From Cliona cf. orientalis (lineage: Eukaryota; Porifera; Demospongiae; Clionaida; Clionaidae), in NCBI GenBank assembly GCA_963930775.1, contig OZ005697.1, positions 9,074,292-9,138,291 on the forward strand: a stretch of 64,000 nucleotides of DNA. Direction: 5' to 3'. This document shows positions 47,132-55,311 of the stretch, piece by piece. Position numbers and translations under genes: made by a program. A model generated the notes under the pieces. It was not told where the DNA came from, ran no database searches, and saw nothing but the letters and a program-made list of their open reading frames with translations. Every line of letters starts with the position of its first letter. The first letter of the stretch is position 1.

Positions 47132-47551
47132 GTTAGTTGCTCACGTACGTACCAACAGCTAATGATATTATTTGTTCACCTTTCCGACATAAAAACTGAA
47201 ATATCTGTACGTAGTTGCCTTTTGTAAGATCTTTTGTACCCGTCGAACTACAAGTTATTTTTTTGTTCTTGTCATGACTTAATTTATAGTGAACATACTA
47301 GAATAATATTATACTTAGTCTGTATTAATTATTTTTGTCTGTGGCACTGTGTATATTTCTGGCTTTTCATGTGAACACAATTATTTCAGCCTAAAAATGA
47401 AATACAAATAGTTGAAGTGGCAACTTTTAAAGATTGCTACACAGCAATCATGTTTCCTGCTTTAGAACAATGGTAGCGTGTCCATTGTTTGATGCTTGAA
47501 ATCTGTAATAGTTCAGGTCATCAACTTTATGATATTAGCCAGATTTTGAAT
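47132..47551. other. convergent 3' intergenic region, gene C / LARGE
   Basis: AT-rich sequence between two stop codons that face each other, presumably holding both 3' UTRs. No other feature seen. Confidence 0.6.
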
Positions 47552-49738
47552 TTAGGATTGGTACTTCATGGCTCTCTCTCCATATCTCACCACCAGCTCT
47601 TGCTGGAACTGTCTCTTGAACACCTGCAGACAGTCTCGGTACTGCTTGCTCCGGCGATGGCTGGAGATCTCCCTCGAGGGAGCGTGAGGCAGGTGGATGA
47701 TGAAGGGATCGGGGAGGACAACAAACTCGTACCCCCAGGCATCGAGCTCCATGACGTATGATACCTTGTTCCAACCAAATCCTACGAATCTCTCGTCGTA
47801 CCTCAGGGCGTTGCTCCTGACAACGATGTAAGGCTCGTAGTCACGTGACCAGCTCACTCGATAGGGGACGGTGGCATTCTTCCAGTGTTCATAGTTGGTG
47901 GCAGAGTGACCTGCTTTCCATACGTGGTATCTAAAAGTGAAAATGGAGTGATTCTCCAGCATCCTCAGCAGCTCACTCTTGCTCGATGGAAATTTGAATC
48001 GATAGAGTAATGTTTCAAATGCAGGGACGATAAAGGCTCGTTTGTCTGCTCCAAGAACCTTAATGGCTTCCTTCAGATAAGGGTATAGGCCGTTCATTGG
48101 TAGAAAATCTATATCGCTGAGAAATGAGTATGGCGTTTGGACGTTGTCAAGGGCAACGTTACGGAGGTAGTTGATTGGATAGAATTGGCCAGACTTGTAT
48201 ACCACATGAAGTCCCAGCCTTGACTTGCAGTCTTGGAGAATTGGTGAACTGGAATGGAATTTGAGCAGGTCTTGAACATCAGAATCGGACCCATAAAAGG
48301 ATATGCTCATTGGTCCATCCCAGCGCTGGCAGAGCTGCTCCAGCATCATCAGGCGATCGGCAGACAGCTGTGCAACCAATGTCACATCAAATTCATCACC
48401 AGAAGCAGAGTATTTGTAGTCAACGATGTAGGGATGTGTTATTCTTACCCTGTCCTTCTCTCTGGTGATATTCCAACATGGATCGGTAGCAGGAGAGTTG
48501 CTAGGTGAGGCTGGTGTAGCAGCTGCTTTAGACTCTAGGTTAGGAGGGAGCTTACAGTCTGATAAATCGTGTTGAAATAGGTATCCATTGTAGTTCTCGA
48601 ACGCCATGTAGCGGCTTCTAAAGAAGGCTCCGTGGTTATTTTTCACCATCAACTTTAGAGGTGAGTTCCAGTGGATTATCTTGAAGTTCCTTGTCCTACT
48701 GAAGCAATAATCGTTAAGCGAGTGCTCACTCATCTGAGCATTCCACGAGCACGGCAAAACAAAGTGAATATCTGGGTGCTTCTTTATCACTGTGTTCACG
48801 ATGTCTTGGTCAGCAAGGGACGTCCGTGAGTGCAAGTGCTCCAGGGTTGCCTTAGCAATGGCAGTCCACATAGCTACCCAGTCCTTGGCCCTCATAAGTT
48901 TCAGATGGAGAAGCATGACTCCAGTATTGAAGCCTCGGCCCAAGGCAGGCCATGGCCGTTGCTTTTCCCACAGCTTACCGAGGTACCAGTCACTTTGATT
49001 CTCCACCACTCCCAAAAGCTTATCTTGTCTTTGTATCTCTTTAAAGAAGTTCCACAGAGATGCTATGTCCTCGGTCAACATGAGGTCGGTGTCCAGTACA
49101 ATTACACGATCCAGATCCTCTGGTAACAATCTGACCAGGGTTAGCTTCATCAGCCCATATATTCCAGAATAGTGAGAATTTGGTATCCAGGATACGATAT
49201 CTGCAGCTGTCTCGATTGCATAGAAGCTGACATTCACTGAAGGTAACTGCCATGTTCTGAACAGTATCGAAAGGACATGCCTGGCAGCTGTGTCAGTGAC
49301 GAAGTGGAAATGCAGAGGAGAGAGCCTATAAAAGAGGATGGACTTGATCAGAGCGACTACTGTCCTAGCTGTGCTGTATCCAGCAACCACCATTGAAATA
49401 TGAACAACTTCACACTCATATTCGCCCTCCAGAGAATCAGGGCTTTGATCAGACCTAAAGATTTCTTCTCTCAGCTCACTCCCATTGTGGTTAGTAGTCT
49501 CTCTAGATGCAATGTACTTGATCTTTCTCGTATCTCTCCCCAAATTTCGCAGTTGCTTGGCTAAAACGCGGATATCTTGGTGGAGCTCGTCGTTTTCTCT
49601 CTTCAGTCTGTCTAGTTTGTCAACCAGCAAAGGGTGAGGTGCTTCTCTGCAGATAAAGAGCACTGCAGGTAAGGCTAGGAGCAGAACTATTGATCCCAGG
49701 AGGAGCCAGAGAACTGCGTAGCGACGTCTACATCTCAT
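47552..49738 (-). CDS. LARGE1: LARGE-type xylosyl/glucuronyltransferase, intronless
   Basis: A single open frame of 728 residues against about 756 for human LARGE1. It is a type II Golgi protein: cytosolic RCRRR, transmembrane segment about residues 8-29, coiled stem about 35-70, GT8-like domain about 107-390, GT49-like domain about 440-728. The GT8 site has LDTDLM (DxD 216-218), SHYSGIYGLMKL, VENQSDWYLGKLW and LADQD. The GT49 site has FLSDIDFLPM (DxD 542-544), GQFYPINYLRNVA, VPAFETL and FVGFGWNKV. In vertebrates LARGE polymerises alternating xylose and glucuronate (matriglycan) on alpha-dystroglycan for laminin binding. Both catalytic halves look intact here. The acceptor in this animal is unknown. 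No introns, unlike the neighbouring collagens. Start ATG 49736-49738 leads directly into the membrane anchor. Confidence 0.93.
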   Translation of the reverse strand: MRCRRRYAVLWLLLGSIVLLLALPAVLFICREAPHPLLVDKLDRLKRENDELHQDIRVLAKQLRNLGRDTRKIKYIASRETTNHNGSELREEIFRSDQSPDSLEGEYECEVVHISMVVAGYSTARTVVALIKSILFYRLSPLHFHFVTDTAARHVLSILFRTWQLPSVNVSFYAIETAADIVSWIPNSHYSGIYGLMKLTLVRLLPEDLDRVIVLDTDLMLTEDIASLWNFFKEIQRQDKLLGVVENQSDWYLGKLWEKQRPWPALGRGFNTGVMLLHLKLMRAKDWVAMWTAIAKATLEHLHSRTSLADQDIVNTVIKKHPDIHFVLPCSWNAQMSEHSLNDYCFSRTRNFKIIHWNSPLKLMVKNNHGAFFRSRYMAFENYNGYLFQHDLSDCKLPPNLESKAAATPASPSNSPATDPCWNITREKDRVRITHPYIVDYKYSASGDEFDVTLVAQLSADRLMMLEQLCQRWDGPMSISFYGSDSDVQDLLKFHSSSPILQDCKSRLGLHVVYKSGQFYPINYLRNVALDNVQTPYSFLSDIDFLPMNGLYPYLKEAIKVLGADKRAFIVPAFETLLYRFKFPSSKSELLRMLENHSIFTFRYHVWKAGHSATNYEHWKNATVPYRVSWSRDYEPYIVVRSNALRYDERFVGFGWNKVSYVMELDAWGYEFVVLPDPFIIHLPHAPSREISSHRRSKQYRDCLQVFKRQFQQELVVRYGERAMKYQS

Positions 49739-49985
49739 ATTGTATGGCTATATAAAGTTGGGGGCGGTCATGGAATTCGAACTCGCAGTGATAAAGGGGG
49801 TGTTCTTCACAGCATCAACAACCACTAAGTGACTTTTAACAAACCATAGCTCTTTTGATCAGCTGACACATTTATATCAATTTATGGGGAAATGGAAAAA
49901 AATTATTCATGCACTATGGTACTGTATTATAGGAAAGTTGAGTTATGATTCTTGATTTCTGCGTTGGATTGTGCAAAATCTTTTA

Positions 49986-52355
49986 TTAGCAAGCTAGACA
50001 CTGAGGGGAGGAGGAGCAGGTAGATGTCTTTACAGGGGCAGTTCCACTGATGGTAAAAGTGGCTTTCAACATGTCATCTCCAGGCTGGTTAGCAGAGAGC
50101 ACTGTGTAGTCTCCAGGGAAGATATAATGCTCTCCATCTTCATCAACCAGAGAGAGGAGGTAGGGATTCAGTTCAAATGTGGCTGTGTGGCTTTCTCCAG
50201 GCTTGATGTTGACTCGATTAAAGCCCACTAGCTGAACGTTCGGGAAGAAGGGTTTGTCGGACGATTTTGGTGGAGCTAGGTAGATCTGTATCACCTCGTC
50301 ACCAGCTAACTTTCCAGTGTTCTCAACAGACACTGTCACCTTGACGGAGTCACAAGGATTGACTGTGGTCGAATCCACTGCCAGTTTGGAGTACTCAAAA
50401 GATGTGTAGGAGAGTCCATATCCAAAACGAAATTGAGGAGTACCAGTATAGTAGCGATAGGTCCTTCCAGGAGGTGTGGTCATGTTGTAATCCACAGCTG
50501 GCGGAATTTCATCTGTGGAGGAATAGGTGGTGACTGGCATCCTTCCTGCTGGATTATAGTTACCAAAGAGAACATCGGCAACAGCTACACCGCCCAGAGC
50601 TCCGGGGTAGAATGCCTCGATGATGCCAATAATCCTGTCATCCTCTAGCAGCTGCTTGGACATACTCACTGGCCCTCCATTAACGAGTACCAGGATCACA
50701 TTTGAGTTCAAATCGATTACTTTATTGACTAGTTCTCCCTGGCAACCTGGAAGGTCGAGGATATCGTTATTGATACCGTTGCACTGAGTCTGAGCTCTGT
50801 CATGAGCTTCTGTCTCCACTGACTGGTCAAGTCCCATCACCATGACAACATAATCTGCTGACTTGACAATTCCTAACGCCTCATTGGCCTTCGAGATATC
50901 CTCACATTTCACATCAGCACAAACAGCTGCATAATTGACGTTATCGACAAGCACATTCGTAATACCTTCGAGAACACTGACAATTCTAGAAGGAATTCCT
51001 TCATACATCATAAGAAGAGTGTGTGTAGCATTAGCATTGGGTCCAATCACAGCCATGTTCTTGATGTCTGAAGGATTAAGGGGAAGGCTATTCTTGACAT
51101 TTTTAAGTAGGACAATGGACTCCCTAGCTGCCTGCAAGTTGAACGCCTGATTTTGTGGCGTATCGAGGTGGCTCTTGTCTATGAGCTGGTAGGGGACCAT
51201 GGAGGGAGGATCAAAGTCACCCACCATCATACGGAGGTAAAAATTGCGAACAACTGCATCCGAGATTGCCTGCATCGTCACTTCGCTATCATCGAGGGCA
51301 TTTTGAAGATAACCTGGATACACCTTATAGGGACCCAGGTCAAGGTCAGTGGTGGCATTCATGCAGACAGCTGCGGCTAACTCCATGCTTGAAACATACT
51401 TCTGGTAACTATCGACAGCAGGTATTGCAGCATTATCAGATACAATTGAAATATTTGCCGCTCCAAACTGCTCCCTCAGAACGGTCCTCAACAGGAATGG
51501 ATTGGCAACATCTGGGGCTCCATCGGGCTGGTACTTGCACCGAAGACCGCTAAGTGCTGGCATCATTTGGGCGACGTTAGCACCTAAAACTTGTGACTTG
51601 AAGGCTGGGAGAAACGTGTCATAAAGGTCATGGAGGGAAACGTTGGCATGGAAGAACATCCTTAGCTCTTCTGGTCCGCTGTGAACGGCGAAGTGTTTAG
51701 CACAGGCAGCAACTTTGAGGTATTTCTTGTCTTCTCCTTCCTGAAGACCACGAGTGTAGGCAGCTCCAAGCTGAGAAATGAGGTAAGGATCTTCCCCAAA
51801 GGTTTCTTGTCCTCTCCCCCAGCGAGGATCACGAAATAGATTGACATTCGGAGAGAAACAGTTGAGTGCAGCCGCTTCGGTGCTTGAACCATTATTTGAG
51901 ACTAACATTTCATTGTGAAGAGCTCGTCCTTCATCCGATGTCACCTGGCCCACTTTTAAGACAAGGTCATAATTAAATGTTGCCCCGAGGTTAATTGGAC
52001 CAGGAAATACAGTCCAAGTGAGCCCCTCTGTCCAATGGCCGCCTGAAGCAGTCCATCCATGAAGGCAGTTGGCCCTCCAGTTGTAGTCCTTTATCCCAAA
52101 GCGAGGAATAGCTGGAGCGATGGTGGACGTCTGGTCTATCTTCTCCTTGGTAGTTAGCCTAGATACCAAGTCCACAGCTCTCTCCATGAAGGAGAGGCTG
52201 GGATTACAGAAAGGCAAGCTAGACTGGGGTGAACTCTGGCAGTCCACAGATGGTAAAGGGTCGAACTTTTGTCCTCCTATCGATCTCAGCGTTGATGAGT
52301 TTGATAGCGTATGTAGGCTTAGCAAAACGAAAAGCACAGGGATGACAGTAGCCAT
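49986..52355 (-). CDS. GH3 beta-xylosidase-like glycosidase, copy 1 (secreted)
   Basis: An intronless frame of 789 residues. The N-terminus (MATVIPVLFVLLSLHTLSNS) is a signal peptide. GH3 N-domain: FGIKDYNWRANCLHGW near 86-101, FSPNVNLFRDPRWGRGQETF near 167-186, KHF 220-222, and SDN with the probable nucleophile Asp 307. Then the GH3 C-domain with VMGLDQSVETEAHDR, LPGCQGEL and NPAGRMPVT, and a C-terminal Fn3-like domain (VKVTVSVENTGKLAGDEVIQ). The pattern fits plant/fungal beta-D-xylosidase/arabinosidase-type GH3 enzymes, which remove terminal sugars from beta-linked glycans; the substrate is not predictable. It ends in a Cys-rich tail (CSSSPQCLAC). It is divergent from copy 2, with a 3' segment nearly identical to copy 3. 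Confidence 0.88.
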   Translation of the reverse strand: MATVIPVLFVLLSLHTLSNSSTLRSIGGQKFDPLPSVDCQSSPQSSLPFCNPSLSFMERAVDLVSRLTTKEKIDQTSTIAPAIPRFGIKDYNWRANCLHGWTASGGHWTEGLTWTVFPGPINLGATFNYDLVLKVGQVTSDEGRALHNEMLVSNNGSSTEAAALNCFSPNVNLFRDPRWGRGQETFGEDPYLISQLGAAYTRGLQEGEDKKYLKVAACAKHFAVHSGPEELRMFFHANVSLHDLYDTFLPAFKSQVLGANVAQMMPALSGLRCKYQPDGAPDVANPFLLRTVLREQFGAANISIVSDNAAIPAVDSYQKYVSSMELAAAVCMNATTDLDLGPYKVYPGYLQNALDDSEVTMQAISDAVVRNFYLRMMVGDFDPPSMVPYQLIDKSHLDTPQNQAFNLQAARESIVLLKNVKNSLPLNPSDIKNMAVIGPNANATHTLLMMYEGIPSRIVSVLEGITNVLVDNVNYAAVCADVKCEDISKANEALGIVKSADYVVMVMGLDQSVETEAHDRAQTQCNGINNDILDLPGCQGELVNKVIDLNSNVILVLVNGGPVSMSKQLLEDDRIIGIIEAFYPGALGGVAVADVLFGNYNPAGRMPVTTYSSTDEIPPAVDYNMTTPPGRTYRYYTGTPQFRFGYGLSYTSFEYSKLAVDSTTVNPCDSVKVTVSVENTGKLAGDEVIQIYLAPPKSSDKPFFPNVQLVGFNRVNIKPGESHTATFELNPYLLSLVDEDGEHYIFPGDYTVLSANQPGDDMLKATFTISGTAPVKTSTCSSSPQCLAC

Positions 52356-52515
52356 TGATGCCTTTTCTTTTGAGATTGCTTTCTACGTCTACCTCGTTTA
52401 GTTTTCCTCTCTAATTTACCGTAAATTATTTTCGCACAACAAAACCGACAAATTATAATGCTAAACAAACCGTCATGGTGGCGGTGTGACGTATCTATGT
52501 TTGGTTTTGGGTGGC
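52356..52515. promoter_or_regulatory. short bidirectional region between GH3 copies 1 and 2
   Basis: Only 160 bp lie between the two ATG codons, which point away from each other, so the promoters must overlap. No specific motif was recognised. Confidence 0.45.
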
Positions 52516-55089
52516 ATGACTCGTTGGTCAAGACGCTGGAGACAGCTTAGACTAACAAAAAGAAGGCAGAGACAGCTGGCAATGGCGGGAATCGCGCTCT
52601 TTTTCTCTCTGGGTCTCCTCTACCTATCATTATCTGAGCCTGTTGACTCAACAACGCATCCACTCAACTTTCAAGCCACCAAGCACCCTCTTAGGCGCAA
52701 GTATGTGCCCCTGGCACTAAGGCAAGGCGACGACCACGACTATTGGAAAAACTGGGAACTATTTCGTGCCCTTTCGAGAGGCCTTGGTCTGGGCGAGAGT
52801 AAATTCGACCCCGTACCTTCCGTGGACTGTCAAAATGCCCCCCAGTCTCAGCTGCCGTTTTGTAACCCAAACCTCCCCTTCATGACAAGAGCCCAGGACC
52901 TTGTATCGAGATTGACTACAACAGAGAAGATAGGCCAGACGTCCACCATTGCTCCGGCTTTATCGCGCCTGGGAATCAAGGACTACAATTGGCGATCGAA
53001 TTGTGTGCATGGATGGACTGCTTCTGGCGGCCATTGGCCACAGGGGCTCACTTGGACTGTTTTCCCCGCACCAATGGGTCTTGGAGCAACCTTTAACCCC
53101 GACCTTGTCAACAAGGTTGCCCAGGTTACGGCGGATGAAGGACGAGCACTTCACAATGAAATGATGGCTCTCAATAATGGCTCGAGTATTGAAGCAGCTG
53201 GACTCAACTGCTTCTCTCCAAATGTTAATTTGCTCCGTGATCCTCGCTGGGGAAGGGCGGAAGAGACATTTGGGGAAGATCCTTACCTTCTCTCAGTAAT
53301 TGGAGCTGCTTACACTCAAGGTCTTCAAGAGGGAGACGTAAAAAATTACCTAAAGGTCGCGGCCTGTGCAAAGCATTTTGCAGTTCATAGTGGACCCGAC
53401 AACATTCGTTCTGAATTTATAGCTAACGCCTCTCTTCACGATTTGTACGACACCTACCTCCCTGCGTTCAAGTCTCAAGTTTTGGCAGCAAACGTTGCTC
53501 AGATTATGCCAGCCTACAGTGGAATGAGGTGCAAGTATCAGCCCGATGGGGCACCCGATGCTGCCAACACCTTCCTGTTGAAGACTGTCCTGAGGGGGCA
53601 GTTTAATGCGCCGAATATCTCCATATGTTCGGACAATGGAGGTGTGAGTCAAGCAGCTTCAACGCAGAAGTACGTACCAACTGCTGAGCTGGCAGCCGCC
53701 GTGTGTATGAATGCCACGACGGATCTAGACCTCGGTCACGATGATACCTACACGGACAATCTTCAAAAAGCACTGGACGATAAGTATGTTAATCTGCAGA
53801 CTATTACGGACTCGGTTATTCGAAGCTTTTACCTCCGTATGATGTTGGGTGACTTTGATCCTCCCTCCATGGTCCCCTACCAGCTCATAGACAAGAGCCA
53901 TCTCGATACGCCACAAAATCAGGCGTTGAACTTGCAGGCAGCTAGGGAGTCCATTGTCCTACTTAAAAATGTCATGGATAGTCTCCCTCTCGATCCTAAG
54001 AGCATCAGAAATTTAGCAGTGATAGGCCCCAATGCTAATGCTACGTACACTCTCTTATCAAACTACGAAGGAGTACCTTCTAAAGTTGTCAGCGTTTTGG
54101 AAGGCATTCAGCAAGAACTCGCAGGAGAAAGTATCTCCGTGAACTATGCCCAAGGTTGTATCGATGTGAAATGTGAGGACCAATCGAAATTTCAAGATGC
54201 GTTGAATCTTGTCCACTCAGCAGATTATGTTGTCATGGTGATGGGACTCGATGGCTCACTGGAAGGGGAGAATCACGACAGAGCAGCGACAGAATGTGCT
54301 GGACAGCCCAATGATCTTCTCTCCTTGCCAGGATGTCAGGGCGAGCTTGTTCAACACGTCACGGCTCTCAACTCGAGAGTGATTCTAGTGCTGATTAATG
54401 GCGGACCCTTGAGTCTTTATCATATCCATGACGACCGTGGGATTATTGGTATCGTCGAGGCATTCTATCCAGGAGCTCTGGGTGGGGCAGCTGTTGCCGA
54501 TGTTCTCTTTGGTAACTACAATCCAGGAGGAAGGATGCCAGTCACAACGTTTGTATCTTCCGATGAACTTCCTCCTGCAGTGGATTACAACATGACCACA
54601 CCTCCAGGAAGGACGTATCGCTACTACACTGGCGTTCCTCTGATTCCATTTGGCTATGGACTCTCATACACTTCTTTTGAGTACTCAAAGTTGACAGTAA
54701 TGCCAGTGAAGATCAATCCTTGTGACTCTGTCAAGGTGACGGTGTCCGTCCACAATAGTGGGGAGTTGGCTGGAGATGAAGTGATTCAGGTCTACCTAGC
54801 ACTACCAAAACGCTCCGACAAACCCTTCTTTCCGAATCTTCAGCTTGTGGGCTTTGAGCGAGTCAACGTCAATCCTGGGATGGTGCAAATGGCTGCATTT
54901 GAACTGAATCCTTACCTCCTCTCTCTGGTTGATGAAGACGGAGAGCACTACATCTTTCCTGGAGACTACACAGTGCTCTCTGCTAACCAGCCTGGAGATG
55001 ACATGTTGAAAGCCACTTTTACCATCAGTGGAACTGCCCCTGTAAAGATTACAATGTGTACTTCATCCCCTCAATGTTTAGCCTGTTAA
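52516..55089 (+). CDS. GH3 beta-xylosidase-like glycosidase, copy 2 (membrane-anchored)
   Basis: An intronless frame of about 857 residues from ATG 52516; upstream in-frame codons include no ATG. The start is strongly basic (MTRWSRRWRQLRLTKRRQRQ) followed by one hydrophobic segment (AMAGIALFFSLGLLYLSL), the layout of a type II signal anchor rather than a cleaved signal, then a stalk of about 60 residues absent from copies 1 and 3. The GH3 body contains YNWRSNCVHGW, FSPNVNLLRDPRWGRAEETF, KHF, SDNGGV with the nucleophile Asp, VMGLDGSLEGENHDR, NPGGRMPVT, the Fn3-like domain and the tail CTSSPQCLAC. The predicted site of action is Golgi lumen or cell surface. It may be a functional split from its secreted paralogues. 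Confidence 0.88.
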   Translation: MTRWSRRWRQLRLTKRRQRQLAMAGIALFFSLGLLYLSLSEPVDSTTHPLNFQATKHPLRRKYVPLALRQGDDHDYWKNWELFRALSRGLGLGESKFDPVPSVDCQNAPQSQLPFCNPNLPFMTRAQDLVSRLTTTEKIGQTSTIAPALSRLGIKDYNWRSNCVHGWTASGGHWPQGLTWTVFPAPMGLGATFNPDLVNKVAQVTADEGRALHNEMMALNNGSSIEAAGLNCFSPNVNLLRDPRWGRAEETFGEDPYLLSVIGAAYTQGLQEGDVKNYLKVAACAKHFAVHSGPDNIRSEFIANASLHDLYDTYLPAFKSQVLAANVAQIMPAYSGMRCKYQPDGAPDAANTFLLKTVLRGQFNAPNISICSDNGGVSQAASTQKYVPTAELAAAVCMNATTDLDLGHDDTYTDNLQKALDDKYVNLQTITDSVIRSFYLRMMLGDFDPPSMVPYQLIDKSHLDTPQNQALNLQAARESIVLLKNVMDSLPLDPKSIRNLAVIGPNANATYTLLSNYEGVPSKVVSVLEGIQQELAGESISVNYAQGCIDVKCEDQSKFQDALNLVHSADYVVMVMGLDGSLEGENHDRAATECAGQPNDLLSLPGCQGELVQHVTALNSRVILVLINGGPLSLYHIHDDRGIIGIVEAFYPGALGGAAVADVLFGNYNPGGRMPVTTFVSSDELPPAVDYNMTTPPGRTYRYYTGVPLIPFGYGLSYTSFEYSKLTVMPVKINPCDSVKVTVSVHNSGELAGDEVIQVYLALPKRSDKPFFPNLQLVGFERVNVNPGMVQMAAFELNPYLLSLVDEDGEHYIFPGDYTVLSANQPGDDMLKATFTISGTAPVKITMCTSSPQCLAC

Positions 55090-55311
55090 AAATTTCATTC
55101 ATGTTTACGTATGCTGAAAGTATGGTACATGGTCGACAAATTCCGCGGGATAGTTAAGCGCATGCGCAAACGTGCCTGCAGTCCAAAAATTTAATGCTCG
55201 TGACATCAATTTATATTGCTATGATTACGTTTGAACACCAACACTGATTGGCGTTGGATCAAGCTGAGAAATTTGGAAACTTGGATAAGAATCCAACCGA
55301 AGGATAATAAT
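55090..55311. promoter_or_regulatory. upstream region of GH3 copy 3 with NRF1-type motif
   Basis: GCGCATGCGCAAA lies at 55158-55170, about 140 bp before the ATG. The motif resembles those before DDAH/ERAL1 and DROSHA. The region is presumably promoter plus 5' UTR. Confidence 0.45.

Noticed and set aside
55231-55311. Longer N-terminus for GH3 copy 3
   Set aside because: The extension starts at TTG, not ATG, and would bury the signal peptide.
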